Assembly: GCA_045660545.1 (NCBI GenBank)
Contig: JAZREA010000005.1
Coordinates: 11,719-75,718 of the forward strand
Direction: 5' to 3'
Source: JAZREA01 sp045660545
GTDB lineage: Bacteria > Bacillota > Clostridia > Monoglobales > Firm-18
DNA: 64,000 bases
Made by a program: the position numbers and the translations under genes. Within the stretch, counting starts at the first letter, position 1. Every line of letters starts with the position of its first letter. The notes below the pieces were generated by a model. The model ran no database searches and was not told the origin of the DNA. It saw nothing but the letters and a program-made list of their open reading frames with translations. Shown here piece after piece: positions 32,999 to 40,732 of this stretch.

Positions 32999-34096
32999 TT
33001 ACTTTTTAAGAAGTGCGTTATATATTGCATCGAGGTTTTTAGCCATAGAGGAGGCAGAGAACTTTTCCTCAACGATTTTTGCCCCTTCATTACCCATCGC
33101 TGACCTTTTTGACGGACTTTTTGAAAGCTCGACAATCTTTTTGGCCATAGCCTTTGCGTTGCCGTTTTCAACCACATAGCCGCTTACTCCGTCTGCAACA
33201 ACTTCCTTTGTTCCGCCGCTGTCTGTAACTACTACCGGCTTTTTAAGGCTCATAGCCTCAATTACGGAAAGAGCAAGAGCTTCTTTCTTAGAGGATAAAA
33301 CGCTTATGTCTATTATATTGGTTATGTCGTTTATGTTTTCTGTATATCCTAAAAAGACCGTTTTGTCTCGAAGTGCTGACCTTTTAACCTTGGCCTTTAA
33401 TTCCTTTTCGCGGCTACCTGTACCGACGATTAAAAACTTTAAGTTTTCGTTTTCCTTTACAGCGAGCTTCGCCGCGTTTAAGAAAACGTCGTGGTTTTTA
33501 ACCGGTTCGAGCCTTGCTACCATTGCGGCTATTACGTCGTCCTTTGAAAAGCCCAGGCTTTCTTTAAGCTTCGCCTTTTTTTGTGCGGAGATGGGGGTTA
33601 ACGGGAATATACCGTTGTAGACCAAAAAACGCTTTTTGTCTTTGATACCATCGTCTTTTAAGTTGTTGGTTACTGCCTCGGACACGCCGATTGACGCGTC
33701 GCTTAAACAGTTGTTAATTAACTTATAAACCAGGCTTTTGGGGAAGCTCTTTTTTTCTTCAAGACAATGGCGGGTATTAACCGTCTTTACACCTAAGTAT
33801 TTTGCGGCTATTCTTCCGGACAAGCTCGAATGTGTGTGAACTATGTCGGGCTTTATACTGCGCATAATACGTACAAACGAAAGGACGCCTTTTACCGAAA
33901 ACGACTTATCCTCAATTCCGTCAACCTCTACAACCTTGATGTCAAGCGACAAAACACGGTCCTTTAATATTGAATTGTGAGGCAGTGCTACGGTTATGTC
34001 GTATTTTGTATTGTCGGCTGAACGCAGATAGTTTAAAAGCCAGGCGCCCGCGCCTCCGAAATTTGTATCTGTTATAACCTGAAGTATTTTAACCAT
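32999..34096 (-). CDS. Glycosyltransferase family 4 protein
   Basis: 365 residues, GT-B fold. N-terminal VITDTNFGGAGAWLLNYL (glycine loop) and PDIVHTHSS; C-terminal domain with VARLEPVKNHDVF, LIVGTGSREKELK and the donor-binding EALALSVIEAMSLKKPVVVTDSGG (EX7E). Likely transfers a nucleotide-sugar residue to a lipid-linked or wall polymer at the inner membrane face. It stands alone on the minus strand with its own promoter; the acceptor is unknown. Confidence 0.9.
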   Translation of the reverse strand: MVKILQVITDTNFGGAGAWLLNYLRSADNTKYDITVALPHNSILKDRVLSLDIKVVEVDGIEDKSFSVKGVLSFVRIMRSIKPDIVHTHSSLSGRIAAKYLGVKTVNTRHCLEEKKSFPKSLVYKLINNCLSDASIGVSEAVTNNLKDDGIKDKKRFLVYNGIFPLTPISAQKKAKLKESLGFSKDDVIAAMVARLEPVKNHDVFLNAAKLAVKENENLKFLIVGTGSREKELKAKVKRSALRDKTVFLGYTENINDITNIIDISVLSSKKEALALSVIEAMSLKKPVVVTDSGGTKEVVADGVSGYVVENGNAKAMAKKIVELSKSPSKRSAMGNEGAKIVEEKFSASSMAKNLDAIYNALLKK

Positions 34097-34135
34097 AAAT
34101 TCCCTCCGCGGTCTTTATGAAAAGACTATATTATT

Positions 34136-34164
34136 ATTCTAATCCAAAATAAAAGAATTTGCAA
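34136..34164 (-). promoter_or_regulatory. Sigma-A promoter of the GT4 gene
   Basis: On the minus strand: -35 TTGCAA (34164-34159), 17-bp spacer, -10 TAGAAT (34141-34136), about 40 bp upstream of the start codon. Confidence 0.72.
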
Positions 34165-34213
34165 GCGCAAAATTAATCGGCATCATTTTATTGGCTTTTC
34201 CGATTATATATTG

Positions 34214-34238
34214 CGCTTTTTTTCGTATAAAAAAAGCG
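34214..34238. terminator. AT-rich hairpin upstream of the capsid cluster
   Basis: CGCTTTTTTT (34214-34223) pairs perfectly with AAAAAAAGCG (34229-34238) around CGTAT. It lies between the GT4 promoter and the capsid-cluster promoter and may insulate them. The weak A-T stem makes terminator activity uncertain. Confidence 0.4.
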
Positions 34239-34312
34239 GAATGTGAGCCTTTTGTATGGAGAATACTCGCGATTTTACTGCATTTTTTGCCTTTTAAGTG
34301 CCTCAAAACAAT

Positions 34313-34344
34313 GCCAATATTTGCGTAGCTTTAAGTGTTAGACT
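34313..34344 (+). promoter_or_regulatory. Atypical promoter-like motif of the capsid cluster
   Basis: GCCAATATTTGCGT (34313-34326), 12 bp, TAGACT (34339-34344), about 50 bp before the scaffold-protein start. The same arrangement, GCCAAAATTTGCGT, 12 bp, TAGAAT, stands before the holin/amidase cluster at 63136-63167. There is no normal -35 box at 17 bp from the TAGACT, which suggests an activator or alternative sigma factor. Confidence 0.6.
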
Positions 34345-34394
34345 TATCAATGTACCGAGGCTCAGCAAATCGGTAAAAGAAAGGAGGTGTAAAA

Positions 34395-35021
34395 GTGAAA
34401 AAGAAGAACGAAGACTTTAAAACCGCATCCGAAATCATGACGGACATAACCGAGCAGGAGCCGGATGACAAACTGCAAAGTGAATCATACGAGGGCTATT
34501 TGGGGATTGAATCTGAAAAGTCTGATGAGCTGGCAGAGATTGAACAGGCGGCTTCTGTTAATGACGACTTCGAGGCTTTGGACGACACGGAGCTTGAAGT
34601 GCTTTATGAAGAAGCTTTATCTGTACCGGTGGACATGAGAAACGAAAATCAGTCGGCCTTGTTGGAACAGACGAAGGAAAGGTACTTAAGGATAAAGTTT
34701 TACCGACAATTTGAAGATGCGGCCAAATGGTTTGAAACCGAGTATGATGATAAAAACTTTGAGGAAATTGTTACGAGCGATGGGTTTTTAAGGTTTGCAT
34801 CGGGAGTAAAACTGCCGATAAGGGAGTTGATAAGAAGGTATATGGAAATGTATGAAAAAAACGAAGCTTATTTGGGAGCTAAAGGACCTGGCAGTGCTTC
34901 AAACGTTGGAGCAACCGCCGGGAAGGACTATTTTTCAAGAGCTGAGGTTGAAAAAATGTCCGCTGAAGAAGTAAGCAAAAATCTTGAAATTATTAAAAAA
35001 TCTATGAAAAAATGGAAATAG
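34395..35021 (+). CDS. Phage-type scaffolding protein
   Basis: 208 residues, very acidic, largely helical, immediately upstream of a major capsid protein. The C-terminal segment YFSRAEVEKMSAEEVSKNLEI, ending KKSMKKW, is typical of capsid-assembly scaffolds in Firmicute phages; such tails bind the coat protein. GTG start at 34395 with AAGGAGGTG upstream. In intact phages a portal and terminase gene would precede this gene; here the preceding gene is a chromosomal glycosyltransferase on the other strand. Confidence 0.78.
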   Translation: MKKKNEDFKTASEIMTDITEQEPDDKLQSESYEGYLGIESEKSDELAEIEQAASVNDDFEALDDTELEVLYEEALSVPVDMRNENQSALLEQTKERYLRIKFYRQFEDAAKWFETEYDDKNFEEIVTSDGFLRFASGVKLPIRELIRRYMEMYEKNEAYLGAKGPGSASNVGATAGKDYFSRAEVEKMSAEEVSKNLEIIKKSMKKWK

Positions 35022-35035
35022 GAGGAAAATTAAAA

Positions 35036-35863
35036 ATGAGTATTAGAAATTTTGTGCCATTGGTATGGGCAAAGGAAATTGAACAAAACAGAGAAAATAT
35101 GATGGTGGCTACAAAGCTTTGTAACCGCGACTACGAAGGCGACATCAAGGAGCTGGGCGACAAGGTTAAAATCAACGGCGTTTCGCGTCCTACAATCACC
35201 GATTATGACGATGTAAACGGTCTTGGCGACTTCGAAAGATTACAGGACCAGTCAACAATGCTTGAAATTACGGAGAGTAAGGCGTTCCACTTCTACGTTG
35301 GCGACATAGACAAGCGTCAGTCGGCAGGAAACATTATGAACGCAGAACTTAAAGAGGCGGCGGCAGCCTTGGCTGAGGTTATGGACTCTTATGTTTATTC
35401 TCTTTATGATGAGGCGGGTATTGTTACTGAGGTTGATTCTTTGAACGAAGATAACGTTTTAAGCGTTATTAACGAAACACTGGGTAAGCTTTGGAAAAAC
35501 AACGTACCTACTACGGAAACAGTTTCACTTGAAGTTACACCTGAGTTTCTTACAAAATTACAGATGGCTAAACTTTTGGTTGATACAGACAACAGCGGTG
35601 TGTTGGAGGGCGGTATTTCCCACAAATTAAAGACATTTAACATTGACGTTTACATGTCTAACAACCTTCCGAACGAAGACGGCACAGACATCTGTATTTT
35701 AAGAACAAAGAAGGCTATTTCCTTCGCAGAGCAGCTTAAAGAAATTAAGGCTTACGAGCCGCAAAACTTCTTTGGCGAGGCTGTTAAGGGATTGCAGGTT
35801 TACGGTGCTAAGGTTATAAGACCTGATGAATTGGCGGTTATTAAAGTTGCCGCATACAACTAA
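35036..35863 (+). CDS. Major capsid protein, P22 coat-like
   Basis: 275 residues. The N-terminal pattern NFVPLVWAKEIEQNRE, LCNRDYEGDIKELGDKVKING and then FHFYVGDIDKRQS matches P22-type coat proteins (HK97 fold). Shorter than P22 gp5 (430 residues), so it probably lacks the inserted I-domain. The C-terminal AYEPQNFFGEAVKGLQVYGAKVI is also typical of phage coats. The ATG at 35036 has GGAGG 10 bp upstream. It is preceded by its scaffold and followed by a likely decoration protein, so it is a viral capsid rather than an encapsulin. Confidence 0.82.
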   Translation: MSIRNFVPLVWAKEIEQNRENMMVATKLCNRDYEGDIKELGDKVKINGVSRPTITDYDDVNGLGDFERLQDQSTMLEITESKAFHFYVGDIDKRQSAGNIMNAELKEAAAALAEVMDSYVYSLYDEAGIVTEVDSLNEDNVLSVINETLGKLWKNNVPTTETVSLEVTPEFLTKLQMAKLLVDTDNSGVLEGGISHKLKTFNIDVYMSNNLPNEDGTDICILRTKKAISFAEQLKEIKAYEPQNFFGEAVKGLQVYGAKVIRPDELAVIKVAAYN

Positions 35864-35877
35864 GGAGGAGAAAAAGA

Positions 35878-36213
35878 ATGGCTAATATTACAAAGACTTA
35901 TGCTAAAAGAGACAACGCAGTTGTACTTAACAAAACAGCGGGTGTTGCAACACAGACTATTGCATGCGACACAGCTGACGAGAGAACAGCAATTATTATA
36001 GAAAACACATCCGCAAGCGAAGCTGCTACTGTAACAGTAGTTGCGGGCAACGGTATGAGAAGCTCTATCGGTGATTTGGAAGTGGAGGTTGCTCCTTCTT
36101 CCGAAGTTGTTGTGGGTCCGCTTGACAGTATGAGGTTTAAAAATCTTGACGACGGCACAATTACAGTAAGAATAAGCGGCGGCGAAACAAAGATTAAGCC
36201 TTTTGCTCTTTAA
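35878..36213 (+). CDS. Probable capsid decoration protein
   Basis: 111 residues, beta-rich, with Thr/Val/Ala-rich strands (RTAIIIENTSASEAATVTVVAGNG and the later PSSEVVVGPLDSMRFKNLDDG). No family is recognised. Its place 14 bp after the coat gene, with an equally strong ribosome binding site and before an internal terminator, points to a highly expressed structural protein such as a decoration or head-fibre base protein. The functional call is positional. Confidence 0.55.
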   Translation: MANITKTYAKRDNAVVLNKTAGVATQTIACDTADERTAIIIENTSASEAATVTVVAGNGMRSSIGDLEVEVAPSSEVVVGPLDSMRFKNLDDGTITVRISGGETKIKPFAL

Positions 36214-36234
36214 AAATTAAACAGCTTTAATTCG

Positions 36235-36266
36235 GCCGTTCCCGTAAGTTGACGGGAACGGCTTTT
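36235..36266 (+). terminator. Internal terminator / attenuator within the capsid cluster
   Basis: GCCGTTCCCGT (36235-36245) pairs perfectly with ACGGGAACGGC (36252-36262) around AAGTTG, followed by only four T and then A-rich sequence. A strong stem with a short T tract should give partial termination, keeping scaffold, coat and decoration transcripts more abundant than the connector genes. Confidence 0.7.
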
Positions 36267-36301
36267 AAAAACAGTATTTTAAAAATTGCGGAGGTGAATT
36301 T

Positions 36302-36847
36302 ATGACATACAAAGAGAGTATAAAACAGGCGCTTTTAAAGACGGACTCGGAAGAGACGGAGTATGATGCGGCGATATTTCCTGTACTTGCAAACGAGGCG
36401 CAAATGTACATAGCAAAGTATGGAACTCATATTTGCAGGCAGGCGGAGTATGTTGTCACATCGCCATTTTGCAAGGTGGCTCTACCAAAAGATTTTTACA
36501 GAGTTTCGCCGCCCGGGCTTGTTCACAAGGCGGACAGGCAGACTGGTGCGGAGTATTCCATTTTGGGTGATGAAATTGAGCTTTGCGAGTGCGGAGAGTT
36601 TGTTTTACATTATTACGCCCTACCTACAGACCTTACTTTGGATGACGCAGACCTTGAAACTTACGAATACGAGGTAAGGGGAGACGCCCATATTGCTATT
36701 CCCTCGTACATAGGGTATCAGCTTGTTAAGACGGACGACGTACAGCTTGCACAGATTTTAAAAAACGAGTGGGACAAATATATGATGCTTTTCGACGATG
36801 ACAAAAAAGCTGTGCAAAAGAAAATTAAGAACGTTGTGAGGTGGTAG
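36302..36847 (+). CDS. Probable head-to-tail adaptor protein
   Basis: 181 residues. The order helical N-terminus, then a beta segment (QAEYVVTSPFCKVALPKDFYRV, then IELCECGEFVLHYYALPTDLT), then a long helical region (DAHIAIPSYIGYQLVKTDDVQLAQILKNEWDKYM) is typical of podovirus adaptor proteins (T7 gp11 / P22 gp4 position). The motif YYALPTDLT is common in such proteins. It would sit on the portal ring, yet no portal gene is present here. ATG at 36302 with GGAGGTG; the stop is 2 bp from the next start. Confidence 0.6.
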   Translation: MTYKESIKQALLKTDSEETEYDAAIFPVLANEAQMYIAKYGTHICRQAEYVVTSPFCKVALPKDFYRVSPPGLVHKADRQTGAEYSILGDEIELCECGEFVLHYYALPTDLTLDDADLETYEYEVRGDAHIAIPSYIGYQLVKTDDVQLAQILKNEWDKYMMLFDDDKKAVQKKIKNVVRW

Positions 36848-36849
36848 TT

Positions 36850-38808
36850 ATGGGAATAAAGTTTAAAGAGGCAGCGTTGCCTGATGTTTCTGCACTGGAC
36901 TTTCGGGTTGATTACTGGGACGGCGTAAACCAAACTCGGGCGGCACAAAAAAACAGCGAGATGGCGAACTGCCAAAATATGTCGATTGACAACTTTCCTT
37001 ATGCGTCGCCGAGAAAGCCGCGACAAAAACTTGTAGACGAGCAGGGAATAAAGAGGATATATAAGATAGAGGACGGCAAGATATACTGCATAGACAGTTC
37101 GGACAGGCTTTGCTATTTTAAAGACGGAGTAAAGACTATGCTTACGCCAAAGAACTTAAACGATGAGGAAGAAGAGGCCTTTGTTTACAACTGTTTTTGT
37201 ACAAACAACTATGACAAAAGCTCAATATTTTATCCGCAAATGGTCTATACGGACTCGGATGGTGTTTATAGAGAAATAGGGCACAAGGTTAATTATACTA
37301 AACAATTTTTAACCTCTGATGAATCGGATTACAAATACCATAAGGAAACGTACTTTTGGGAGCTTGAAAAACCACCGTGGGACCTTAGCGTGTACGAGGT
37401 TATGGATTTTAAGTCTGACAACATACCAATTGAAAACCTTGATGCGAGAACCTTTGGGCTTGTTTTTATTCTTGCGGACGGAGAAGAGAGCTTGCCTATA
37501 ACCGGAAACGACTGGGACCGGCCAAAGGTGAGGGCAAGAGTGTTCGACAAAAACGGAAAAATAAAGTCCTACTCAAAGCCAGGCGGATACGGAAGTACTA
37601 AAAACGAAGACGAAACATACCAGGCGGAATGTTTTAGCGGACGGTTTGAATCTTTTAAAAATTATAACAAATGCGTTATGACAATACCGGAGGATATAAC
37701 TCTTGAAAAAGGAGATTACCTGGTATTGACTGTCGGTTTTTACGAAAGAGAAACGTTTTCGGAATCCGATACTGCGATGAGCCGCGCTGGCAGGAACCTT
37801 AAAGCTATGCTTGAGGATGGAACACACAGCTACATCGCTGTCGGAGAACCAAAAGAGCTGAATATGTGCAACGGCAGTATGATAGATTACGGAGTAATTT
37901 ACAACAACAGAATTGTTGGTGTAAGAGGAAGTAAAATTTGTGCATCGGCTCTGGGTGATTTTTCAAACTTCTGGGAATATGTTGATGCGACAGGTAACCC
38001 GTCTGCCACGGGTGCATACGCTACCGACGTGGGCAGTCAGGGAGACTTTACCGGTATATGTGTTTATCAGAACATGCTGCTTTTGTTTAAGAAAAATATT
38101 GTATATGAGATGTACGGCTCTATGCCTTATACAATTAATGAGCTTTGCTCGACAGGGTGTGTTGACAACGACAGCGTGTGCGAGATAGACGGGGTGCTTT
38201 ACTGGGCTTCGCCAAAAGGGGTGGTCCGTTACAGCGGCGGTGTGCCAAGTGTGGTTTCTACAAACGTCAATATTGATACGAAAGGTCCGTGCAAGGCGGG
38301 AACGGACGGAAGAAAATACTACCTATATAATGGAGAGAAAATATATGTTTATGACACACGCTATAACGTATGGCATGCAGAGGACTCGATTAAAGTAAAG
38401 ATGTTTTACGGGGATTCGACCGACCTTTACATTCTGACTGACGACGGGATTTACAAAACGTACGGTGGATTAGAGACAGTTGAATGGGAGTTTGAGACAA
38501 AAGACTTTACATTTTCGACACAGATGAGGAAAAATCTGTCTAAGATATGGGTGAGGGCACATATGAGTTCTAACACAAGGCTTGAAGTTTACGTAAGACA
38601 AGACGGCGGAGAGTGGAGGAGGACGGCTGTTAAGACTGCGGAAAAGGACGAGATGTTTAACTTTAAGCTGAGGGTTAAAAAGTGCGACAGTTTTGCGATG
38701 AAGTTTGTTGGCAAAGGGGACGTTAAAATTTTGGACGTTCACGGCAGGGTGACGGTCGGAACAAACAGACACAAGGCGGGAAACAGCCTTAATATTTACA
38801 GGAGGTAG
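36850..38808 (+). CDS. Large structural protein, possible tail-nozzle (P22 gp10-like position)
   Basis: 652 residues, no signal peptide. Repeated short beta strands with bracketed Gly/Asp turns (IYKIEDGKIYCIDSSD, RLCYFKDGVK, then DFSNFWEYVDATGNPSATGAYATDVGSQGDFTGICVYQNMLLLFKKNIVYEMYG and VLYWASPKGVVRYSGG) suggest a beta-propeller. Similar propeller proteins form the tail nozzle or stabilisation factor after the adaptor in podoviruses. The ATG at 36850 with GAGGTGG upstream is chosen over the GTG at 36841. Assignment rests on fold impression and gene order. Confidence 0.55.
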   Translation: MGIKFKEAALPDVSALDFRVDYWDGVNQTRAAQKNSEMANCQNMSIDNFPYASPRKPRQKLVDEQGIKRIYKIEDGKIYCIDSSDRLCYFKDGVKTMLTPKNLNDEEEEAFVYNCFCTNNYDKSSIFYPQMVYTDSDGVYREIGHKVNYTKQFLTSDESDYKYHKETYFWELEKPPWDLSVYEVMDFKSDNIPIENLDARTFGLVFILADGEESLPITGNDWDRPKVRARVFDKNGKIKSYSKPGGYGSTKNEDETYQAECFSGRFESFKNYNKCVMTIPEDITLEKGDYLVLTVGFYERETFSESDTAMSRAGRNLKAMLEDGTHSYIAVGEPKELNMCNGSMIDYGVIYNNRIVGVRGSKICASALGDFSNFWEYVDATGNPSATGAYATDVGSQGDFTGICVYQNMLLLFKKNIVYEMYGSMPYTINELCSTGCVDNDSVCEIDGVLYWASPKGVVRYSGGVPSVVSTNVNIDTKGPCKAGTDGRKYYLYNGEKIYVYDTRYNVWHAEDSIKVKMFYGDSTDLYILTDDGIYKTYGGLETVEWEFETKDFTFSTQMRKNLSKIWVRAHMSSNTRLEVYVRQDGGEWRRTAVKTAEKDEMFNFKLRVKKCDSFAMKFVGKGDVKILDVHGRVTVGTNRHKAGNSLNIYRR

Positions 38809-38810
38809 AT

Positions 38811-39029
38811 ATGAATATTGAAAACATTGATGTAGGTGGTATAACAGACATCGAGGGAGTAAGGAGGGTTATCGAAAAGCTTGTGGACTGCATTTTCGAG
38901 ATGAACCGTGAGATTAAAAGAGAACTGGGCAATTTGACAAGCCAAAATGTGAAAAGTCTTGATTTTAATATTACAAGAGTTGAAAATGCGGACAGAGTAT
39001 TTCCTGATAACGCCAAAGAGGAGGAGTGA
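38811..39029 (+). CDS. Small coiled-coil protein of the capsid cluster
   Basis: 72 residues, probably a short coiled coil around VIEKLVDCIFEMNREIKRELGNL. No recognised family. AGGAGGT upstream; it begins 2 bp after the nozzle-like gene, and its stop (TGA 39027-39029) lies just before the next ATG, so the three genes are likely translationally coupled. A small structural or needle component is possible. Confidence 0.6.
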   Translation: MNIENIDVGGITDIEGVRRVIEKLVDCIFEMNREIKRELGNLTSQNVKSLDFNITRVENADRVFPDNAKEEE

Positions 39030-39031
39030 AT

Positions 39032-39850
39032 ATGGAAGATACATTAAGAAAATACGCAAAAAACAAATATATCTGGGAGAACGAAACGGATAAAAACAGT
39101 GCGGTTGCCAAACAGGCTAACGCCGAAAACAAAGCTATAAGACAGCAGCTTGGAATTGCTGAGGACACTATGAATTACAAGGAGTTTGTAAGTAACTACG
39201 TTAATACCAGCCCATATTATTCGCAGGCCTCGAAGGTAAGCGTTGACCCGAAATTCAAAAGGGAGAGCGACAGACTCTACGACGCTATTAACAATTTTAG
39301 TTACAACGCGGACAAGGACCCGACGTATAAGGCGTATTCAGACGCTGCCAAGAGGGAAAGCGATTCGGCACAAAAGCAGACGTACGCAAACCTCGCTAAA
39401 ATGTCGGGAGGAAGAAACAGCTCTTATGCATCTGCGGCTATGGGACAGGTGGGGCAGGCTTATGCAAATAAGACCGCGGAGTACGCAAACACTCTTGCAA
39501 AAGAAGCGTATGATAAGCTTGTTAAGAGATACGAAATGAGCCTTCAACGTCAGAAGCAGGCAGTCGACGAGGCAAACAGTGAATACAAAAAACTTGTTGA
39601 ACTGGGCGATAAAGATGTAGAGAACAAGAGGAAAGAACTTGACTACTACTACAAGATTGACGACTACCAGACAAAGCTTATTGAAAACGGTATTTTAAAC
39701 CAAAAGAATATGTACGAATTTAAGCGTTGGCAAGAGGATCCGAATTATGAAATTAAGGACAAGGAACTTGCGAAGGCTATCGGCGAATATTCTGCGTATA
39801 ACTGGCTTAAAAATAACGGAACTGATTATTTTTATAACAAGTACTATTAA
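39032..39850 (+). CDS. Helical protein, possible internal/ejection protein
   Basis: 272 residues, largely alpha-helical and charged, with Tyr/Asn/Gln-rich ends (final NNGTDYFYNKYY). MSGGRNSSYASAAMGQVGQAYANKT resembles the Gly-Arg-Asn-Ser/Ala-rich segment seen in phage DNA-transfer (ejection) proteins. Last gene of the cluster; ATG at 39032 after GAGGAGG, preferred over the GTG at 39026. Followed by a strong terminator. If correct, the cluster retains the DNA-delivery part but not the packaging motor. Confidence 0.5.
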   Translation: MEDTLRKYAKNKYIWENETDKNSAVAKQANAENKAIRQQLGIAEDTMNYKEFVSNYVNTSPYYSQASKVSVDPKFKRESDRLYDAINNFSYNADKDPTYKAYSDAAKRESDSAQKQTYANLAKMSGGRNSSYASAAMGQVGQAYANKTAEYANTLAKEAYDKLVKRYEMSLQRQKQAVDEANSEYKKLVELGDKDVENKRKELDYYYKIDDYQTKLIENGILNQKNMYEFKRWQEDPNYEIKDKELAKAIGEYSAYNWLKNNGTDYFYNKYY

Positions 39851-39858
39851 AAAAGAGG

Positions 39859-39888
39859 ACGGTGCGGATTAAATCCGCACCGTTTTTT
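39859..39888. terminator. Bidirectional terminator at the end of the capsid cluster
   Basis: ACGGTGCGGATT (39859-39870) pairs perfectly with AATCCGCACCGT (39872-39883), followed by seven T; an A-rich stretch on the left lets it also serve the convergent sleB gene. Confidence 0.88.
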
Positions 39889-39890
39889 TA

Positions 39891-40544
39891 TTATTTTGCA
39901 AAGACGTGCTTGCCTATTGTGGTTATAACCGGGCGTGAGTAAATCCAGCTGTTTGTCGTCTTTGCGGGGTTGTAGTAGTATATTGCGCCGCCAGTCGGGT
40001 CCCATCCGTTTAAGGCGTCCTGGGCGGCTTTGTAAGGGGTCTGGTACATTTCGGCGTCCCACTGGCCGTCACTTATGGCGGTAAAAGCACCTTCCTGGAA
40101 TATAACGCCTGCTATGGTGTTGGGAAAAGAGGGGTGAGCCACGCGATTTAGCACCACCGCACCGACAGAAACCTGTCCGACGTACGACTCTCCACGTGCC
40201 TCTGCATTAATTATTCGTGCAAGGAGCCTTGCGTTGTTGTCGGAGGAGTAGTCGGAATTTGACTGAATGCCCATAGCCCTGAGCGTTTGAGAACCGGCGA
40301 TTCCGTCAACTTTAAGACCGTTTTTAGACTGGAAGCTTCTTACAGCAGTGCGTGTTTTAGAACCGTAAATGCCGTCAACGTCTCCGTTGTAATAGCCCCA
40401 CTGTTTAAGCTTTTTTTGAATCTGTACGACTTCGTTTCCGGAAGAACCGAACTTTGAAAGTACGCTGTCGCTTTGCATATTGAAATTTACCGCAACGTAT
40501 GTGATGACTGCCAGAGAAAATATTATAAAACAAACCTTTTTCAC
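39891..40544 (-). CDS. sleB: Spore cortex-lytic / cell-wall hydrolase SleB family
   Basis: 217 residues. An N-terminal signal peptide or anchor (KKVCFIIFSLAVITYVAV) is followed by a peptidoglycan-binding domain (VVQIQKKLKQWGYYNGDVDGIYGSKTRTAVRSFQ, about 38-90) and a hydrolase_2 domain with LLARIINAEARGESYVGQVSVGAVVLNR carrying the catalytic Glu. SleB is a lytic transglycosylase acting on spore cortex during germination. The GTG at 40544 has AGGGAG 8 bp upstream; the ATG at 40562 has no site. Convergent with the capsid cluster; whether it belongs to sporulation or to that cluster is not settled, sporulation being more likely. Confidence 0.88.
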   Translation of the reverse strand: MKKVCFIIFSLAVITYVAVNFNMQSDSVLSKFGSSGNEVVQIQKKLKQWGYYNGDVDGIYGSKTRTAVRSFQSKNGLKVDGIAGSQTLRAMGIQSNSDYSSDNNARLLARIINAEARGESYVGQVSVGAVVLNRVAHPSFPNTIAGVIFQEGAFTAISDGQWDAEMYQTPYKAAQDALNGWDPTGGAIYYYNPAKTTNSWIYSRPVITTIGKHVFAK

Positions 40545-40670
40545 AAAAAAGTCTCCCTTCATTTTTACAAATTATGCTTGTATTTATGCGCAACTTTTAT
40601 CAAAAAATACATAAGCGGTCGATATAGAGTAAAAAATACAAAATATCAATGAAAAGTTTTGTAAAAAAGG

Positions 40671-40699
40671 TTGAAATATTCGCTAAAAAATATTATAAT
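40671..40699 (+). promoter_or_regulatory. Sigma-A promoter of lon
   Basis: -35 TTGAAA (40671-40676), 17-bp spacer, perfect -10 TATAAT (40694-40699), 33 bp before the lon start. No CIRCE element is visible. Confidence 0.75.
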
Positions 40700-40732
40700 A
40701 ATAGGATAGTTAAGAAATTGGGGTGAAATGCT

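Noticed and set aside
34395..39850. Encapsulin nanocompartment
   Set aside because: The coat is preceded by a scaffold and followed by adaptor and nozzle-like genes, and there is no cargo enzyme; a phage-type capsid fits better.
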